A stretch of 64,000 nt of DNA from Candidatus Limosilactobacillus merdigallinarum (GTDB taxonomy: Bacteria > Bacillota > Bacilli > Lactobacillales > Lactobacillaceae). Where the stretch lies: NCBI GenBank assembly GCA_019114515.1, contig DXFH01000013.1:50826-114825 (forward strand). The letters run 5' to 3'. The position numbers and the translations under genes were made by a program. Within the stretch, counting starts at the first letter, position 1. Every line of letters begins with the position of its first letter. Shown one piece after another: positions 47,409-56,881 of the stretch. Below the pieces are notes generated by a model. It had not been told where the DNA came from and did no database searches. It worked only from the letters and a program-made list of their open reading frames with translations.

Positions 47409-48908
47409 TTATTCTACACCTTCCATTAAACCATGAATCTTCTTAACAAAGAAGCACAGGATAATGCCGAAGATAACACTGACAGCACCGATAGTCAGGA
47501 AATATGGCACTTCGGTTGCTGACGAGTAGTATTTAACAATTTGGGCGTTAACCGCTTGACCTGCAGCGTCAGCCAAGAACCACATACTCATCATTTGTGA
47601 TTGGTAAGCCTTTGGTGCCAGCTTTGTGGTGACCGACAGTCCAATTGGGGAAATCAGCATTTCACCAATTTCAACAATAAACCAGGAACCCACCAACCAG
47701 AAAGGACTAACCCGGCCAGCAGTTGTGCCGTTAATAATTCCTGGCAGCGCCATCCATAGGTAGGAAATACCAGCAACAATTAAGCCAGCGGCAAACTTTC
47801 CTGGTGCGCTCGGCTGATTCTTCCACTTTCCCCAGAGCCAAACGAAGAATGGCGTCAGAATCATGATAAACAATGGGTTCAATGTTTGGAAGTTAGCAGC
47901 AGCAAAGTGCCAGCTACCGATGTGCAAAATAGTCCGTTCTTGAGCAAACAAAGCTAAAACCACGGAACCGGACTCTTCAATTCCCCAGAAAATCGCAGCT
48001 GCGATGAAAAGCGGAATGTAAGCCAACACCCGGGAACGTTCAATTTTAGTGACTTTCTTGCTTTGCAGCATCATGGCAAAGTAGACAATTGGCAAGATGA
48101 TTGCTGCAATAGAAATCAGCATAATGACGTTCGTAATATTCAAAGCGCCTAGCGCAGCCATGAAGCCTAAGACAATGGCTAAGGCCACAATACCGATAAT
48201 TGTCCAGGTAATCACCGGCTTAACCTGATCACGATCAATCGGGTCAGCCGCATAAAGAGAATCTTTGGATAAGTATTTCTTACCATCAAAGTAGTACTGA
48301 ACCAAACCGAAGAACATTCCGATGGCCGCCAGTGAGAAACCGGCATGGAAGTTCATTTCAGAGCCAAATAAATTAAGACCGAAACCATTGGCAGCCCACG
48401 GAACGGCCCATGGAGAAACTGCCGCACCCAGGTTAATCCCGAATACAAACATTGAGAAACCGGCATCCCGACGCTGGTCACCCTCACTGTACAGGCTCCC
48501 TACCATGTCAGAAACGTTAGGCTTTAATAAGCCAGTACCGGCAACGATCAGCGCAATTGAAATATAAAGTGCAGTCACGCCAAATGGAACTGACAAAGCA
48601 ATATGGCCAAACATAATAAGGACACCACCGATGAAGACGGTCTTCCGTGCTCCCCATACACGGTCAGACAGCCAGCCACCGACAACACTGGACAGATAGA
48701 CTAATGATCCGTAAATTGACATGATTGAAGCGGCAGTAGCTTGATCCATTCCCAAACCACCTTTAGTTACCGCGTAGTACATGTAGAACAGCAGGATGGC
48801 ACGCATCCCGTAGTAACTAAACCGTTCCCACATTTCCGTGAAGAACAGAGTGGATAAGCCCCGTGGCTGACCAAAGAAGGCTGTATCCTTTTTGTTTTGC
48901 TGATCCAT
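47409..48908 (-). CDS. dtpT: Di-/tripeptide:H+ symporter (POT/PTR family)
   Basis: 499 aa, about 12-14 membrane segments. The proton-coupling motif EMWERFSYYGM (ExxERFxYY) is at residues 25-35, and the PTR2 signature (FSMFVFGINLGAAVSPW) follows. Imports peptides that PepC and PepN in this window can degrade. AGGAGG upstream of the ATG. Confidence 0.95.
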   Translation of the reverse strand: MDQQNKKDTAFFGQPRGLSTLFFTEMWERFSYYGMRAILLFYMYYAVTKGGLGMDQATAASIMSIYGSLVYLSSVVGGWLSDRVWGARKTVFIGGVLIMFGHIALSVPFGVTALYISIALIVAGTGLLKPNVSDMVGSLYSEGDQRRDAGFSMFVFGINLGAAVSPWAVPWAANGFGLNLFGSEMNFHAGFSLAAIGMFFGLVQYYFDGKKYLSKDSLYAADPIDRDQVKPVITWTIIGIVALAIVLGFMAALGALNITNVIMLISIAAIILPIVYFAMMLQSKKVTKIERSRVLAYIPLFIAAAIFWGIEESGSVVLALFAQERTILHIGSWHFAAANFQTLNPLFIMILTPFFVWLWGKWKNQPSAPGKFAAGLIVAGISYLWMALPGIINGTTAGRVSPFWLVGSWFIVEIGEMLISPIGLSVTTKLAPKAYQSQMMSMWFLADAAGQAVNAQIVKYYSSATEVPYFLTIGAVSVIFGIILCFFVKKIHGLMEGVE

Positions 48909-49132
48909 TTATTATCCTCCTAGATAACCAAGATAATTAACACTGCGCTCATTATCTTCACTAAGAAAAATTAGAGAAAAGTGTTAAATCAATTAACAAT
49001 ACTTAATAATTATATTGAATTAGCACAACCACGTCAACTTTATTCTACTAATTCATTAATATTTAAATAGTAAACTTCTCATTTATCTGACCAGAACGCC
49101 TGCTACTAGTAGTATATTGGACCGTTCCAATA
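48909..49132. other. AT-rich intergenic region upstream of dtpT
   Basis: Contains the dtpT ribosome-binding site and a leader with short repeats (attatct / agataat). No gene, riboswitch motif or operator I can name. Confidence 0.5.
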
Positions 49133-49178
49133 AAAAACATGGCGAGCACAAATTATGGCGTTCGTCATGTTTAAATCA
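49133..49178 (-). terminator. Terminator of the 49.3-50.3 kb dehydrogenase gene
   Basis: On minus, acatgacgaacgcc pairs imperfectly with gtgctcgccatgt and is followed by TTTTTTATTGG. It lies about 90 bp after the stop codon; the gap holds no ORF with a ribosome-binding site. Confidence 0.7.
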
Positions 49179-49267
49179 TTATATTGCTGTTATTTGTCCT
49201 AAAATTGTCAGTCGCCAATGGACTTATATTAGCTGCTTAGACGCTAACTTTAATGGTATTTTCTGCA

Positions 49268-50302
49268 TCATTTCAATGGCATCATCGTTGGCTGGTTTAA
49301 AACATGCTGGTAGCCTGGCTGAGCCTCCACACATTGAGGGATTACGTCAACACTTGGCGCTGCACTAGTAACGTAACTTTCTTCCAGTGGGATCATGTTA
49401 TGAACTTCCACGTCAATGGTTGGAATGCCTTTGACCTGGATATGATTGTCGATGGCTGGTTCAGGAACGACATCATTGCAGATCTTGTGGACATAAATCA
49501 AGCTAACCTTCTCCTCACCGTTAACATAGCCAGTCATGGTGAAGCGGTGTCCCATCATGGTTCCCTTCTTAATTAAACCAAAGGCACGCGGATGTAAGTC
49601 TTGTGGTGCAGTAAATACTTCATGCTTTACTTTCACATCATCAAACTTGAAGCCCAAACGGTCGCCCATTTCATATACCGCCGCAATATAGTAAGCCGCA
49701 ATACCGGCTTTCAGCTTGTCCTGCGGGAACTTGTCTGGGTCCATCCCGTAGCCAAAGACTTTGACCCAGCTCGACGTGTTATTCTGGTCATCTTCACCAG
49801 ATTGAACCGTTAGCTTGTCGACATGGTCAACCAAGTTGCACAGATAGAGTGGCAGGTGTGATGCATAGAAACCTGGCAACAGGCCACTTGGCATAAAGGT
49901 AACACCATTCTTGACGGCCGCATCGTTAATCATCTTGTAGAGTTCAGGAGTCGTAACTTGAGAGTAGTAAAGCGGAATCGTCGTAATGCAATTCTTCTTT
50001 GCATTCAATACCTTGACCATATCCTCCGCAGAAGGCGTAAAAGCACCAGTCTTTGGGTCGTGGCGCAGCGGTGTGTAAACCAAGATGACATCCGCATCCA
50101 ACTTTAATGCTGCATCAATGTCATCGGTAACTTTAACGCCGATGTCAGGAAAGCCGAATAGTCCGGCTGCATCTTTGCCAATCTTTTTGGGATCCGTATC
50201 CACTGCTGCCACTAATTTAACGGACTTACGCTCACCAATCATTCTTACAGCTGCACGTCCAACATTACCTAAACCCCAAATGATGACTTTATACTGTTTC
50301 AT
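49268..50302 (-). CDS. NAD(P)-dependent amino-acid dehydrogenase-like protein (2,4-diaminopentanoate dehydrogenase type)
   Basis: 344 aa. Rossmann N-terminus VIIWGLGNVGRAAVRMI, then a DapB-like middle (VILVYTPLRHDP; TTIPLYYSQV). The overall pattern resembles the 2,4-diaminopentanoate dehydrogenase/DapB-like family; the substrate cannot be read from sequence. Start ATG 50302 after GAAGGAAG. Lies after a 3-hydroxyacyl-CoA dehydrogenase-like gene with a 160-bp gap. Confidence 0.7.
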   Translation of the reverse strand: MKQYKVIIWGLGNVGRAAVRMIGERKSVKLVAAVDTDPKKIGKDAAGLFGFPDIGVKVTDDIDAALKLDADVILVYTPLRHDPKTGAFTPSAEDMVKVLNAKKNCITTIPLYYSQVTTPELYKMINDAAVKNGVTFMPSGLLPGFYASHLPLYLCNLVDHVDKLTVQSGEDDQNNTSSWVKVFGYGMDPDKFPQDKLKAGIAAYYIAAVYEMGDRLGFKFDDVKVKHEVFTAPQDLHPRAFGLIKKGTMMGHRFTMTGYVNGEEKVSLIYVHKICNDVVPEPAIDNHIQVKGIPTIDVEVHNMIPLEESYVTSAAPSVDVIPQCVEAQPGYQHVLNQPTMMPLK

Positions 50303-50465
50303 GATATTGCTTCCTTCCATTAAACCGAAACAGTCATTATTAAACGTTCAGAGAAGCAAGTAACTGATTGAAACTAAATGTGACTTTTACTAGTGTTTTT
50401 CTAATTGTATGACAACAGTCGCTGTTCAAGCTGTAAAGGTCACCAGGCTAACTTTAATCACCCCA

Positions 50466-51353
50466 TTACTTAAAGAAATTCGGGTCCTTAAATTCTGCAT
50501 CTGGATAGTGATAAAAGCCTTGACCAGATTCAACCCCAGTGTGGCCAGCATCAATCATTGGCTTCAACTTATCAGCGATCTTCTTGAAGATCTCCTGACC
50601 AGTCTGCTTGTACTGGTTGCTGACAACGGCATAGGTGGTCCGCAGACCAACAATATCTTGAATCATAAATGGTCCTAATGGTGAGCCGTTCGCAATCATC
50701 CAGTCTTTATCGATTGTGTGTGGATCAGCCACTCCATTAGCCCATAATGCCATTGCAGCGTTCAGTAATGGTACTAAGAGGGCATTCATAATATAACCGT
50801 GCTGTTCCTTTTTCAGAACAACAGGGACCATCTTAATTTGCCGAGCAAAGGTCACCAAATCATCAATTACTTCTTGGTCAGTCTTAGGATTGCCCACGAT
50901 TTCAGCCACATTGTGCTTCCAAATGTGGTTGGAGAAGTGCATGTGTGCAAAACGCGCTGGCCGATCCGTAAAGCCAACTAATTCACTAGGAATAAACGTG
51001 GACGAGTTACTAGTCAGGATGCACTTATCTGGTAAAAGCGGGCAAACCTTTTCGTAGAAGCCTTTTTTAATCTCCACCGACTCTGAAACGGATTCGATGA
51101 CTAAATCGGCATCCGCCATGGTCTTTTCCATATCATTACTGATGTCAATAATGTTATCCATTGCATAATCATAATCGCCATCGCTTGCATTCATATCTTT
51201 TTCAAATTGCGCCTTAATTGCTGCTAACCGCCGCTGTGCACGGTCAATATGCCGGTTCCAAATCTTGACCTTAAAGCCACAGCGTGCCGCCTGAAAAGCA
51301 ATCTGGCTGCCTAATACTCCTGCGCCTGCTACTACTACATTTTTAATTTCCAT
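50466..51353 (-). CDS. 3-hydroxyacyl-CoA dehydrogenase family protein
   Basis: 295 aa. NAD-binding GAGVLGSQIAFQAARCG; SNSSTFIPSELVGFTDRPARF and the HMHFSNHIWKH segment correspond to the Ser and His catalytic regions; the C-terminal domain ends in GVESGQGFYHYP. No fatty-acid oxidation genes are nearby, so a hydroxy acid or related substrate is likely. GGAGG upstream; a perfect cre site lies 45-60 bp upstream. Confidence 0.85.
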   Translation of the reverse strand: MEIKNVVVAGAGVLGSQIAFQAARCGFKVKIWNRHIDRAQRRLAAIKAQFEKDMNASDGDYDYAMDNIIDISNDMEKTMADADLVIESVSESVEIKKGFYEKVCPLLPDKCILTSNSSTFIPSELVGFTDRPARFAHMHFSNHIWKHNVAEIVGNPKTDQEVIDDLVTFARQIKMVPVVLKKEQHGYIMNALLVPLLNAAMALWANGVADPHTIDKDWMIANGSPLGPFMIQDIVGLRTTYAVVSNQYKQTGQEIFKKIADKLKPMIDAGHTGVESGQGFYHYPDAEFKDPNFFK

Positions 51354-51396
51354 TATTTAACCACCTCCATATTCTCTGAACACTTTTATTTTAACA

Positions 51397-51411
51397 TGGA
51401 AGCGGTTGCAT
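51397..51411 (-). promoter_or_regulatory. cre site upstream of the 3-hydroxyacyl-CoA dehydrogenase gene
   Basis: On minus, atgcaaccgcttcca matches WTGNAANCGNWNNCW at all defined positions. A TAAAAT lies just downstream as a possible -10. Confidence 0.6.
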
Positions 51412-51466
51412 AAAGGCTAGAATATCAATAACTTTACACTTTTTGCCAATAGCATGAAGCATACTA

Positions 51467-51512
51467 AAAAACGCAGCCGCAGAATCAGAAAATGCTCCGC
51501 GGTTGCGCTCGT
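51467..51512 (-). terminator. Terminator of the decayed hydantoinase operon
   Basis: cgca-ccgc / gcgg-tgcg stem with one mismatch, then TTTTTTAG on minus. Confidence 0.75.
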
Positions 51513-51521
51513 ATCTTTCAC

Positions 51522-52196
51522 CTAACGAACAACTATTTGTTCATGTTTACTTTGCTTATCAACATTAATCGTCTTGCGCAAACGTTCAAGATGGCTATCT
51601 ACCTGGTCATGTGCATGCTTTTGTAACAATAAGATGTTCAAAACCAGTGGTGAATATGAAAGCCGATTTAGTCGCCAGTAAAATGCCATTGCAGCAATCT
51701 CACTAACCACCATCACTGTAGATCGATGATGGTAGCTCCCAACATGCCATAAGTCCACCTTAGCGGTTTGGGGGAAGGCGTCAGGATGCTGACCCTCAAG
51801 AAAATGAAACAGCTCGTGCCCCATCACAATGTTTAAAATTACCCGCTTAGCAAAATCTGGGAGTTCGAGGTTCACCAACTCTTGAATTGGCTAGTCAAAT
51901 ACTTTCAAATCGTTGGGCTCCGTTAAACTAGCTAACAATACTGGATTCACAATCGGTGGGACATCAACATGAGTCACCTTACAGAGTTTATCAGCCAGTT
52001 GTGCCGCATCAATCGTGCCATATTGGTCGCGCATTTCATCCGCAAACTGTTGACCACAATTAAGCGCACCGTTGATCAATTCTTTTTGTTGATCAGCAGT
52101 GATTTTATTGCGTAGTGGCTCGCCCGCAAACAAGTAGGCACACCAATCCGGCAGCGAGTATTTCTTTAGTTCATTAAAAAGGGTCACAGTTTTCAT
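51522..52196 (-). pseudogene. HELFHF-motif protein of the hydantoinase cluster, split by an in-frame TAG
   Basis: ATG 52196 starts MKTVTLFNELKKYSLPDWCA and runs to TAG at 51891-51893 after LTEPNDLKVFD; the same frame goes on as PIQELVNLELPDFAKRV and then GHELFHFLEGQHPD, a zinc-protease-like motif, to 51522. The continuous frame and the cut in mid-domain suggest one 224-codon gene with a nonsense change. It follows the hydantoinase remnant by 1 bp. Enzymatic role unknown. Confidence 0.7.
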
Positions 52197-52197
52197 A

Positions 52198-53688
52198 TTA
52201 CTGTTGCTCCACGTTAGCGGCAACAATAATGACATCGTCGTCTGATTCTAAGGATTGTACTTCCAAGTCAGTTAGCATCTGCAATTGCTCAAAATCGGTT
52301 GACGAGAAATCCATTACCCGCGCACCAAGGCACAGATAGAAGTCTGGGCGTGCAATCGTTTCTGGCTGGTAAACCGCCATATCCTCCCACAATTGCTTCA
52401 TGGCTTTCACGTAATCTTTGGCCTTGCATTTCAGTGCCATTGCCCGACCACGCTGAACCTTAATGAAGTCTTTCTTATCGATAATCCGCATCGGCTGAGC
52501 AGGGTCATCACCCTTGTGTGAGCCAGCAAAGATATAGAAGTACTTATCTTGCTGAACTAGTTCAGTTTGATCAACCGTCAAGCGCATATCATCCGCGGCA
52601 ATCTTACGGGCTTCATCTTCCGTAGCCGCCTGTGATAAGTCGGCCGTCTTAACTTCTGTCGAGCCAGTTGCGATTGCTGTAATTTTATTGGTCTGCTGGT
52701 CGATTTCAACGTGAACATCTACTGAATCCGGCGTAGCACCTGGTTCAACAGCCTTATTGAGAGCTTCATTCTTGATGGTGCGGATATCATCCTTCGTTGG
52801 GTTTGGCACAATCCGTTCAACAACGTCTCGTACCATGGATAAGGCCACCCCAATTGAAGAAATAACTTCAGCGTCATCCGGAATACGGTACTTCACGCCA
52901 GTCTTCTTCGAAAAGTAAGGAACTAGTGCTGCCGCACCGCCACCAACACCAACTAAAGTCGTTTGATCAGCTTCCAGTTGATATTTAGCAATCAATTCAT
53001 TGTAAATGGACTCAACTTTGCTAAATGCTTTCTCCATGATTTGTGTCGCAATATCATCCACAGTCGTGCCACAATAGTCAGCTAAAACTTTAATCGCTTT
53101 GCGGCAGTTTTCACGGTTGCCATGAGAGAAGTATTTTGGTTCAATCAAACCCAGTGCGTTTGCTGCACAAGTATTGGTGATTATAAACGCGGTGCCATCT
53201 TCATTGACCAACTTGACATAGTCATTTGGGTCATCCTTCTTAGGTGAGAAGAATTCCACGTGTGGATTCTTAATCTTCGCGGGATCAATGAAGGCCGCAT
53301 AGTCCAAACCAGCAATGTGGGCTGAACGAGGGCCAACATCAATGACCCCTTGCTTGTTAGCGCAGATCATTGAGCCACCCGCGTCACCAACTACCCGCAC
53401 ATCCAAACTGGAAATGTAGGTTTTGTGCCCACCAACTACTGAGTAATCAATTGCTGGCCGACCATTCTTGATGACCCCGATGTTAGTAGTGGTCCCACCA
53501 ACTTCAAAGTAGATCCCGTTAGATTACCGCAGGTAAATCAGGGATCCCCTGACAGAAGCAGCAGAGACTGACAGCATTGTCAAGGCTGGTAGTTTCTTCA
53601 TTTCAGAAATTTCCATGACCCCACCGTCGCCACGCATGATCATCAATGGTACTTTAATGCCGGCTTCTTTGATAGATGCTTCCGTTTT
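52198..53688 (-). pseudogene. Hydantoinase/oxoprolinase subunit A, 5'-truncated remnant
   Basis: Family sequence is readable from KTEASIKEAGIKVPLMIMRGDGGVMEI (about 53688; split as KTEASIKEAGIK and VPLMIMRGDGG) through VGGTTTNIGVIKNGRP to the C-terminus at 52198. TAA at 53524-53526 interrupts the frame before GIYFEVGG. The usual N-terminal third is absent: upstream of 53691 the sequence becomes AT-rich and unrelated. The family ATP-site segment GPAASV reads VSAASV, another sign of decay. A 402-aa downstream frame may still be translated but lacks the catalytic core. Confidence 0.85.
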
Positions 53689-53888
53689 CTATTTACTTTA
53701 TTTGTCTTATTATTTTTGTCTTCTTTGCATTGTTTTCTATTTTATTGATCAAGATATTTTTGATATTTTATTTTTAATAAACGTTAGTCGCCCTTTTGTG
53801 TATAATTTCTACTTACGGTATTGCTACTAATCACAATTGTCTTTGGTAGCTAACGCATACCTTACCTGCACAGGCTGACTTTTGTTTA

Positions 53889-53894
53889 TATAAT
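53889..53894 (+). promoter_or_regulatory. -10 hexamer upstream of the glutaminase gene
   Basis: Perfect TATAAT 33 bp before the GTG start; the -35 region is unclear. 53691-53888 is AT-rich and otherwise empty. Confidence 0.45.
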
Positions 53895-53926
53895 AAGGTT
53901 ACTAATTATGATTGGGAGGAATTATC

Positions 53927-54847
53927 GTGAATCTTAACGATGCTATCCAAGAATGCTGGAGAAAAATTGATGAAGGGCAGGTAGCGAACTACATTCCTGC
54001 TCTTGCTAATGTAGATCCTTACCAACTTGGCATATACCTTTTTGACGTTACTAACGACAAGAAAGCGGAAGCTGGTGCTTCTCAGGTCCGCTTTGCTATC
54101 GAAAGTGTTTCCAAGGTCATCACCCTTCTCTATGCAATTGAACGCTTAGGCCTCGCCGCAGTTGAAGCTGAAGTAGGGACTCGGCAAACTGGTTTCCCAT
54201 TTGACACGGTCCTGAACATGGAGATCACCAAGGAAACACATCCACTAAATGCCTTTATCAACAGTGGGGCAATTCTCATCACTTCCCTGATTGAAGAACA
54301 AGACGGACAATCGCCTTTTGATCAAATTCTTAAATTTAGCCGTAAGATTTGTAATGATCCGCAGATTACCCTCAACAATGATATCTATCAATCTGAATTG
54401 CGGACTGGTGACATGAACAGATCACTGGCGTACTATCTCAAAGCTAAGGGGGTCTTAAATAATGACGTGGCGACCACTCTTGAAACTTACTTCAAGCAGT
54501 GTTCAATGATGGTAACTTGTCGGAGTCTCGCCAACCTTGGTGCTGTTCTGGCGAATGATGGCATTGCACCGTGGAGTGGCGAACGGATTATTTCTACTGA
54601 GGCAGCTACCTATACGAAATCGGTCATGATGACGACTGGTCTTTACACCGAATCGGGTACATATTCTGTTAAGATCGGGGTGCCCACTAAGAGTGGCGTT
54701 GGTGGTGGCCTCGTTTCTGCAGCTCCCAGTCACTATGGGATCGGTATTTTCAGCCCTGCCCTTGATTCAGCAGGAAACAGCGTGGCCGGTCTCGCACTTT
54801 TGGAATTAGTCAGCAAGAAACTCAAACTTGATATTTTCAGATACTAA
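53927..54847 (+). CDS. glsA: Glutaminase
   Basis: 306 aa serine-dependent beta-lactamase-fold enzyme that hydrolyses glutamine to glutamate and ammonia; in lactobacilli it often aids acid tolerance. ESVSK carries the Ser-xx-Lys pair, NSGAI, the Tyr-containing CSMMVTCRSLA region and GVPTKSGVGGG follow. GTG start at 53927 after GGGAGGAAT. No transporter or decarboxylase next to it. Confidence 0.93.
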   Translation: MNLNDAIQECWRKIDEGQVANYIPALANVDPYQLGIYLFDVTNDKKAEAGASQVRFAIESVSKVITLLYAIERLGLAAVEAEVGTRQTGFPFDTVLNMEITKETHPLNAFINSGAILITSLIEEQDGQSPFDQILKFSRKICNDPQITLNNDIYQSELRTGDMNRSLAYYLKAKGVLNNDVATTLETYFKQCSMMVTCRSLANLGAVLANDGIAPWSGERIISTEAATYTKSVMMTTGLYTESGTYSVKIGVPTKSGVGGGLVSAAPSHYGIGIFSPALDSAGNSVAGLALLELVSKKLKLDIFRY

Positions 54848-55034
54848 TCATCCTCGATTAATAAAATAGCAACAAAGTTATTTATAACTTACAAATAGCA
54901 CAGCACTTAAGTTAACTAGTCTGAATCACCGTGATTAGTGACCCAATTGATTTTACATATTGACGTCGGTAAGGATAAGATGATTTCCTATCCTTACCTC
55001 TTTCATTGCTGATCTTTTGATTAACATTTAAGTC
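54848..55034. other. Intergenic region between the glutaminase gene and the rrn-type terminator
   Basis: AT-rich; contains a short interrupted repeat ggaaaggataagatgatttcctatcctt-like region around 54970-55000 that could end glsA transcription, without a T-tract as clean as the other terminators. No gene seen. Confidence 0.4.
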
Positions 55035-55078
55035 CAAAAAAGTCCATATATTGACTATCAGCAATCAACATATGGGCT
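55035..55078 (-). terminator. Strong minus-strand terminator, probably the original rrn operon terminator
   Basis: agtccatatattga (55041-55054) / tcaacatatgggct (55065-55078), 14 positions with one mismatch and one G-U, then TTTTTT on minus. It lies just outside attL, where the rrn/tRNA operon ending in tRNA-Thr would have continued before island insertion; it now also serves the integrase. Confidence 0.8.
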
Positions 55079-55101
55079 TCTTCGTTCTATGAACATAATA
55101 G

Positions 55102-55117
55102 TGCCGACGAGAGGAGT
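55102..55117. repeat. attL core
   Basis: 16-bp copy of the tRNA-Thr 3' end, 70 bp from the integrase stop codon. Confidence 0.85.
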
Positions 55118-55161
55118 TAAATACCCTCTGCAAACGCCGGTATGTCAACATTCATGTTTCA

Positions 55162-55183
55162 TTTTTCCGCAGTTTTTCCGCAG
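55162..55183. repeat. Tandem 11-mer tttttccgcag x2, left end of the island
   Basis: The same 22-bp double repeat occurs at 63538-63559; single copies at 63470-63479 (plus) and 63269-63278 (inverted). Likely integrase arm-type binding sites. Confidence 0.65.
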
Positions 55184-55186
55184 CTA

Positions 55187-56272
55187 TTACAATTCTGCCA
55201 ATTTATTGATGATTTCAGTATTGTTTTTTGCTTGATACTCATCTATCAAATAAGCATATATGCTTTGCGTAATTGATACGTTAGCATGGCCAAGTCGCTT
55301 ACTAATTCCATAAATGTCTACACCCTTAGCCAACAGGTAGGCAACATGAACATGCCGCAAAGAATGAAAATGAAAGCCTTGCTTTTGAATACCTGCTGAC
55401 GACATAATAGAGCGTAGACATTTATTTAAAGCGGTACTGGTAGGAATGTTTCCTAGCCGGTTTCTAAAAATCATCGTGGAATGATTAGCCTTTAAATCGC
55501 ATAAACGGTTCAGCACCTCTGAGTTAACGGGAATAACCCGGTTGCTGCTGACCGTTTTTGTTGGTTTAAAGGCTTTTTTAACATCATCCCAAGACTTATT
55601 GATGGTAATAGTATGGTGCATAAAGTCGATGTCGTTCCAGGTTAGCGCTTGAATTTCACCCTTACGCATGCCGGTATAAATAGCTAGGTAGATCATATAC
55701 CGACTGACTTTATATCGGTTAATACCATCAAGCACCGCTGATTTTAGCAGTTGAATTTCTTTCATTGTCAGATACTCAACTTTGCGTTTCCTGGACTTAT
55801 TGGAGACTGGCTTAACGTTGTTAGTAAAGTTCTTGCTGACAATATCATCGTCTTGCGCATAGTTAACACATGTTCTTACTGCACAATTGAACTTAGACAC
55901 TGTAACCGGTGCATGATTAGCACCATACCAGTTCATAAATTCCTGGTAATCTGACCTTTTAATATCCCGTAACCGGGTATCTTTAAAGTAATGTCGCAGC
56001 ACATGCCCAATATTAAGATACCTGGCTATCGTTGGCCGACTTAACCCTTGTTCCTTGTATAGTTTAAACCAGCGGTCGTAATAATCTGCCAGTGAAACAT
56101 CCGCCAAGTCTTGGTTAACCTGGTCTAGTTCTTTCTCTAATTCATCCGCTTTTGCCAGCGCTTGCCGTTTCAGTTTGAAGCAGCCGGCGCTTTTTTGATG
56201 ACGTTTGCCATCCTTAGTTCTAAATTCAGCAATACCGTAGTATCCCTGTTTAGCTTTCTTAGCATAACTCAT
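55187..56272 (-). CDS. int: Tyrosine-type site-specific integrase
   Basis: 361 aa. N-terminal arm-binding domain (KQGYYGIAEFRTKDGKRHQK), SAM-like core-binding domain and catalytic domain with R (IYTGMRKGE), HxxR (FHSLRHVHVAYLL), H (LGHANVSITQ) and the nucleophile Tyr in SIYAYL. Adjacent to attL and reading toward it, ending at the host terminator beyond att. GGGGT-type site upstream is weak. Confidence 0.95.
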   Translation of the reverse strand: MSYAKKAKQGYYGIAEFRTKDGKRHQKSAGCFKLKRQALAKADELEKELDQVNQDLADVSLADYYDRWFKLYKEQGLSRPTIARYLNIGHVLRHYFKDTRLRDIKRSDYQEFMNWYGANHAPVTVSKFNCAVRTCVNYAQDDDIVSKNFTNNVKPVSNKSRKRKVEYLTMKEIQLLKSAVLDGINRYKVSRYMIYLAIYTGMRKGEIQALTWNDIDFMHHTITINKSWDDVKKAFKPTKTVSSNRVIPVNSEVLNRLCDLKANHSTMIFRNRLGNIPTSTALNKCLRSIMSSAGIQKQGFHFHSLRHVHVAYLLAKGVDIYGISKRLGHANVSITQSIYAYLIDEYQAKNNTEIINKLAEL

Positions 56273-56292
56273 AAATAAAACCCCTTTTCATC

Positions 56293-56308
56293 ATGCTTGC
56301 CGGCGGGG
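56293..56308 (+). repeat. 16-bp direct repeat atgcttgccggcgggg, copy 1
   Basis: Identical to 58839-58854. Here it lies inside an imperfect hairpin (cccctt..catc / gatg..aagggg) between the integrase start and the lipoprotein gene. Confidence 0.6.
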
Positions 56309-56392
56309 ATGAATAAGGGTTTAGCTGATAAGGGAGCTACCCCAAAACCTCAGAAAACCTCAAGGTAAAAGCCTATTACAGCATTATTTAGT

Positions 56393-56821
56393 TTAGTTAT
56401 GACTAACTGCACCATTATCACTTACGGTCGCCGTATAGCCGTCACCTGAAAAAGTCCATCCGTTGCTAGTTCTAGTGGCTTGCAGATCGCCATTAGCGCC
56501 ACCTAGACGCGCGCGAGCCTGGTCTTCAGTCATAGGTGCATTCTGTTGAGCTTGATTATTAGCAGCCGGTGAAGTTGGCTGGACTTGTTGCGTTTGCTGA
56601 CCTTGTTGTTGGCTGGACTGATTAGCAGAATTTGAAGCGGATGAACTGCTGCTAGGTACCGGCTTTTTAGCCCTTTTCTTTGAATGCTTTTTATGGTGCT
56701 TAACGACCTTAGAACTTGATACTTTACTACTTGAACTTGCTTTCTTGCTGGAACTATTGCCACATGCTGCCAGTGATAAGCCAGCAATGACAACAGCGCA
56801 TATTAAACTAATCTTTTTCAT
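56393..56821 (-). CDS. Predicted lipoprotein of the island
   Basis: 142 aa. Signal sequence MKKISLICAVVIAGLSLAAC with lipobox LAAC, then a Ser/Lys/His- and Gln-rich low-complexity stretch and a small C-terminal domain (EDQARARLGG; GWTFSGDGYTATVS). Phages and islands often place such lipoproteins between int and the repressor, some acting in superinfection exclusion; that role is only inferred here. Start ATG 56821. Confidence 0.75.
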   Translation of the reverse strand: MKKISLICAVVIAGLSLAACGNSSSKKASSSSKVSSSKVVKHHKKHSKKRAKKPVPSSSSSASNSANQSSQQQGQQTQQVQPTSPAANNQAQQNAPMTEDQARARLGGANGDLQATRTSNGWTFSGDGYTATVSDNGAVSHN

Positions 56822-56881
56822 TTTGCTTCTCCACACAACTTTTAACGTCCTTCACGCTTGGCCGTAGTCTGCCTTGCTGAT

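Noticed and set aside
49117..49368. Plus-strand ORF between dtpT and the dehydrogenase gene
   Set aside because: No ribosome-binding site, overlaps the terminator and the 3' end of the minus gene, and the protein looks like a random translation.
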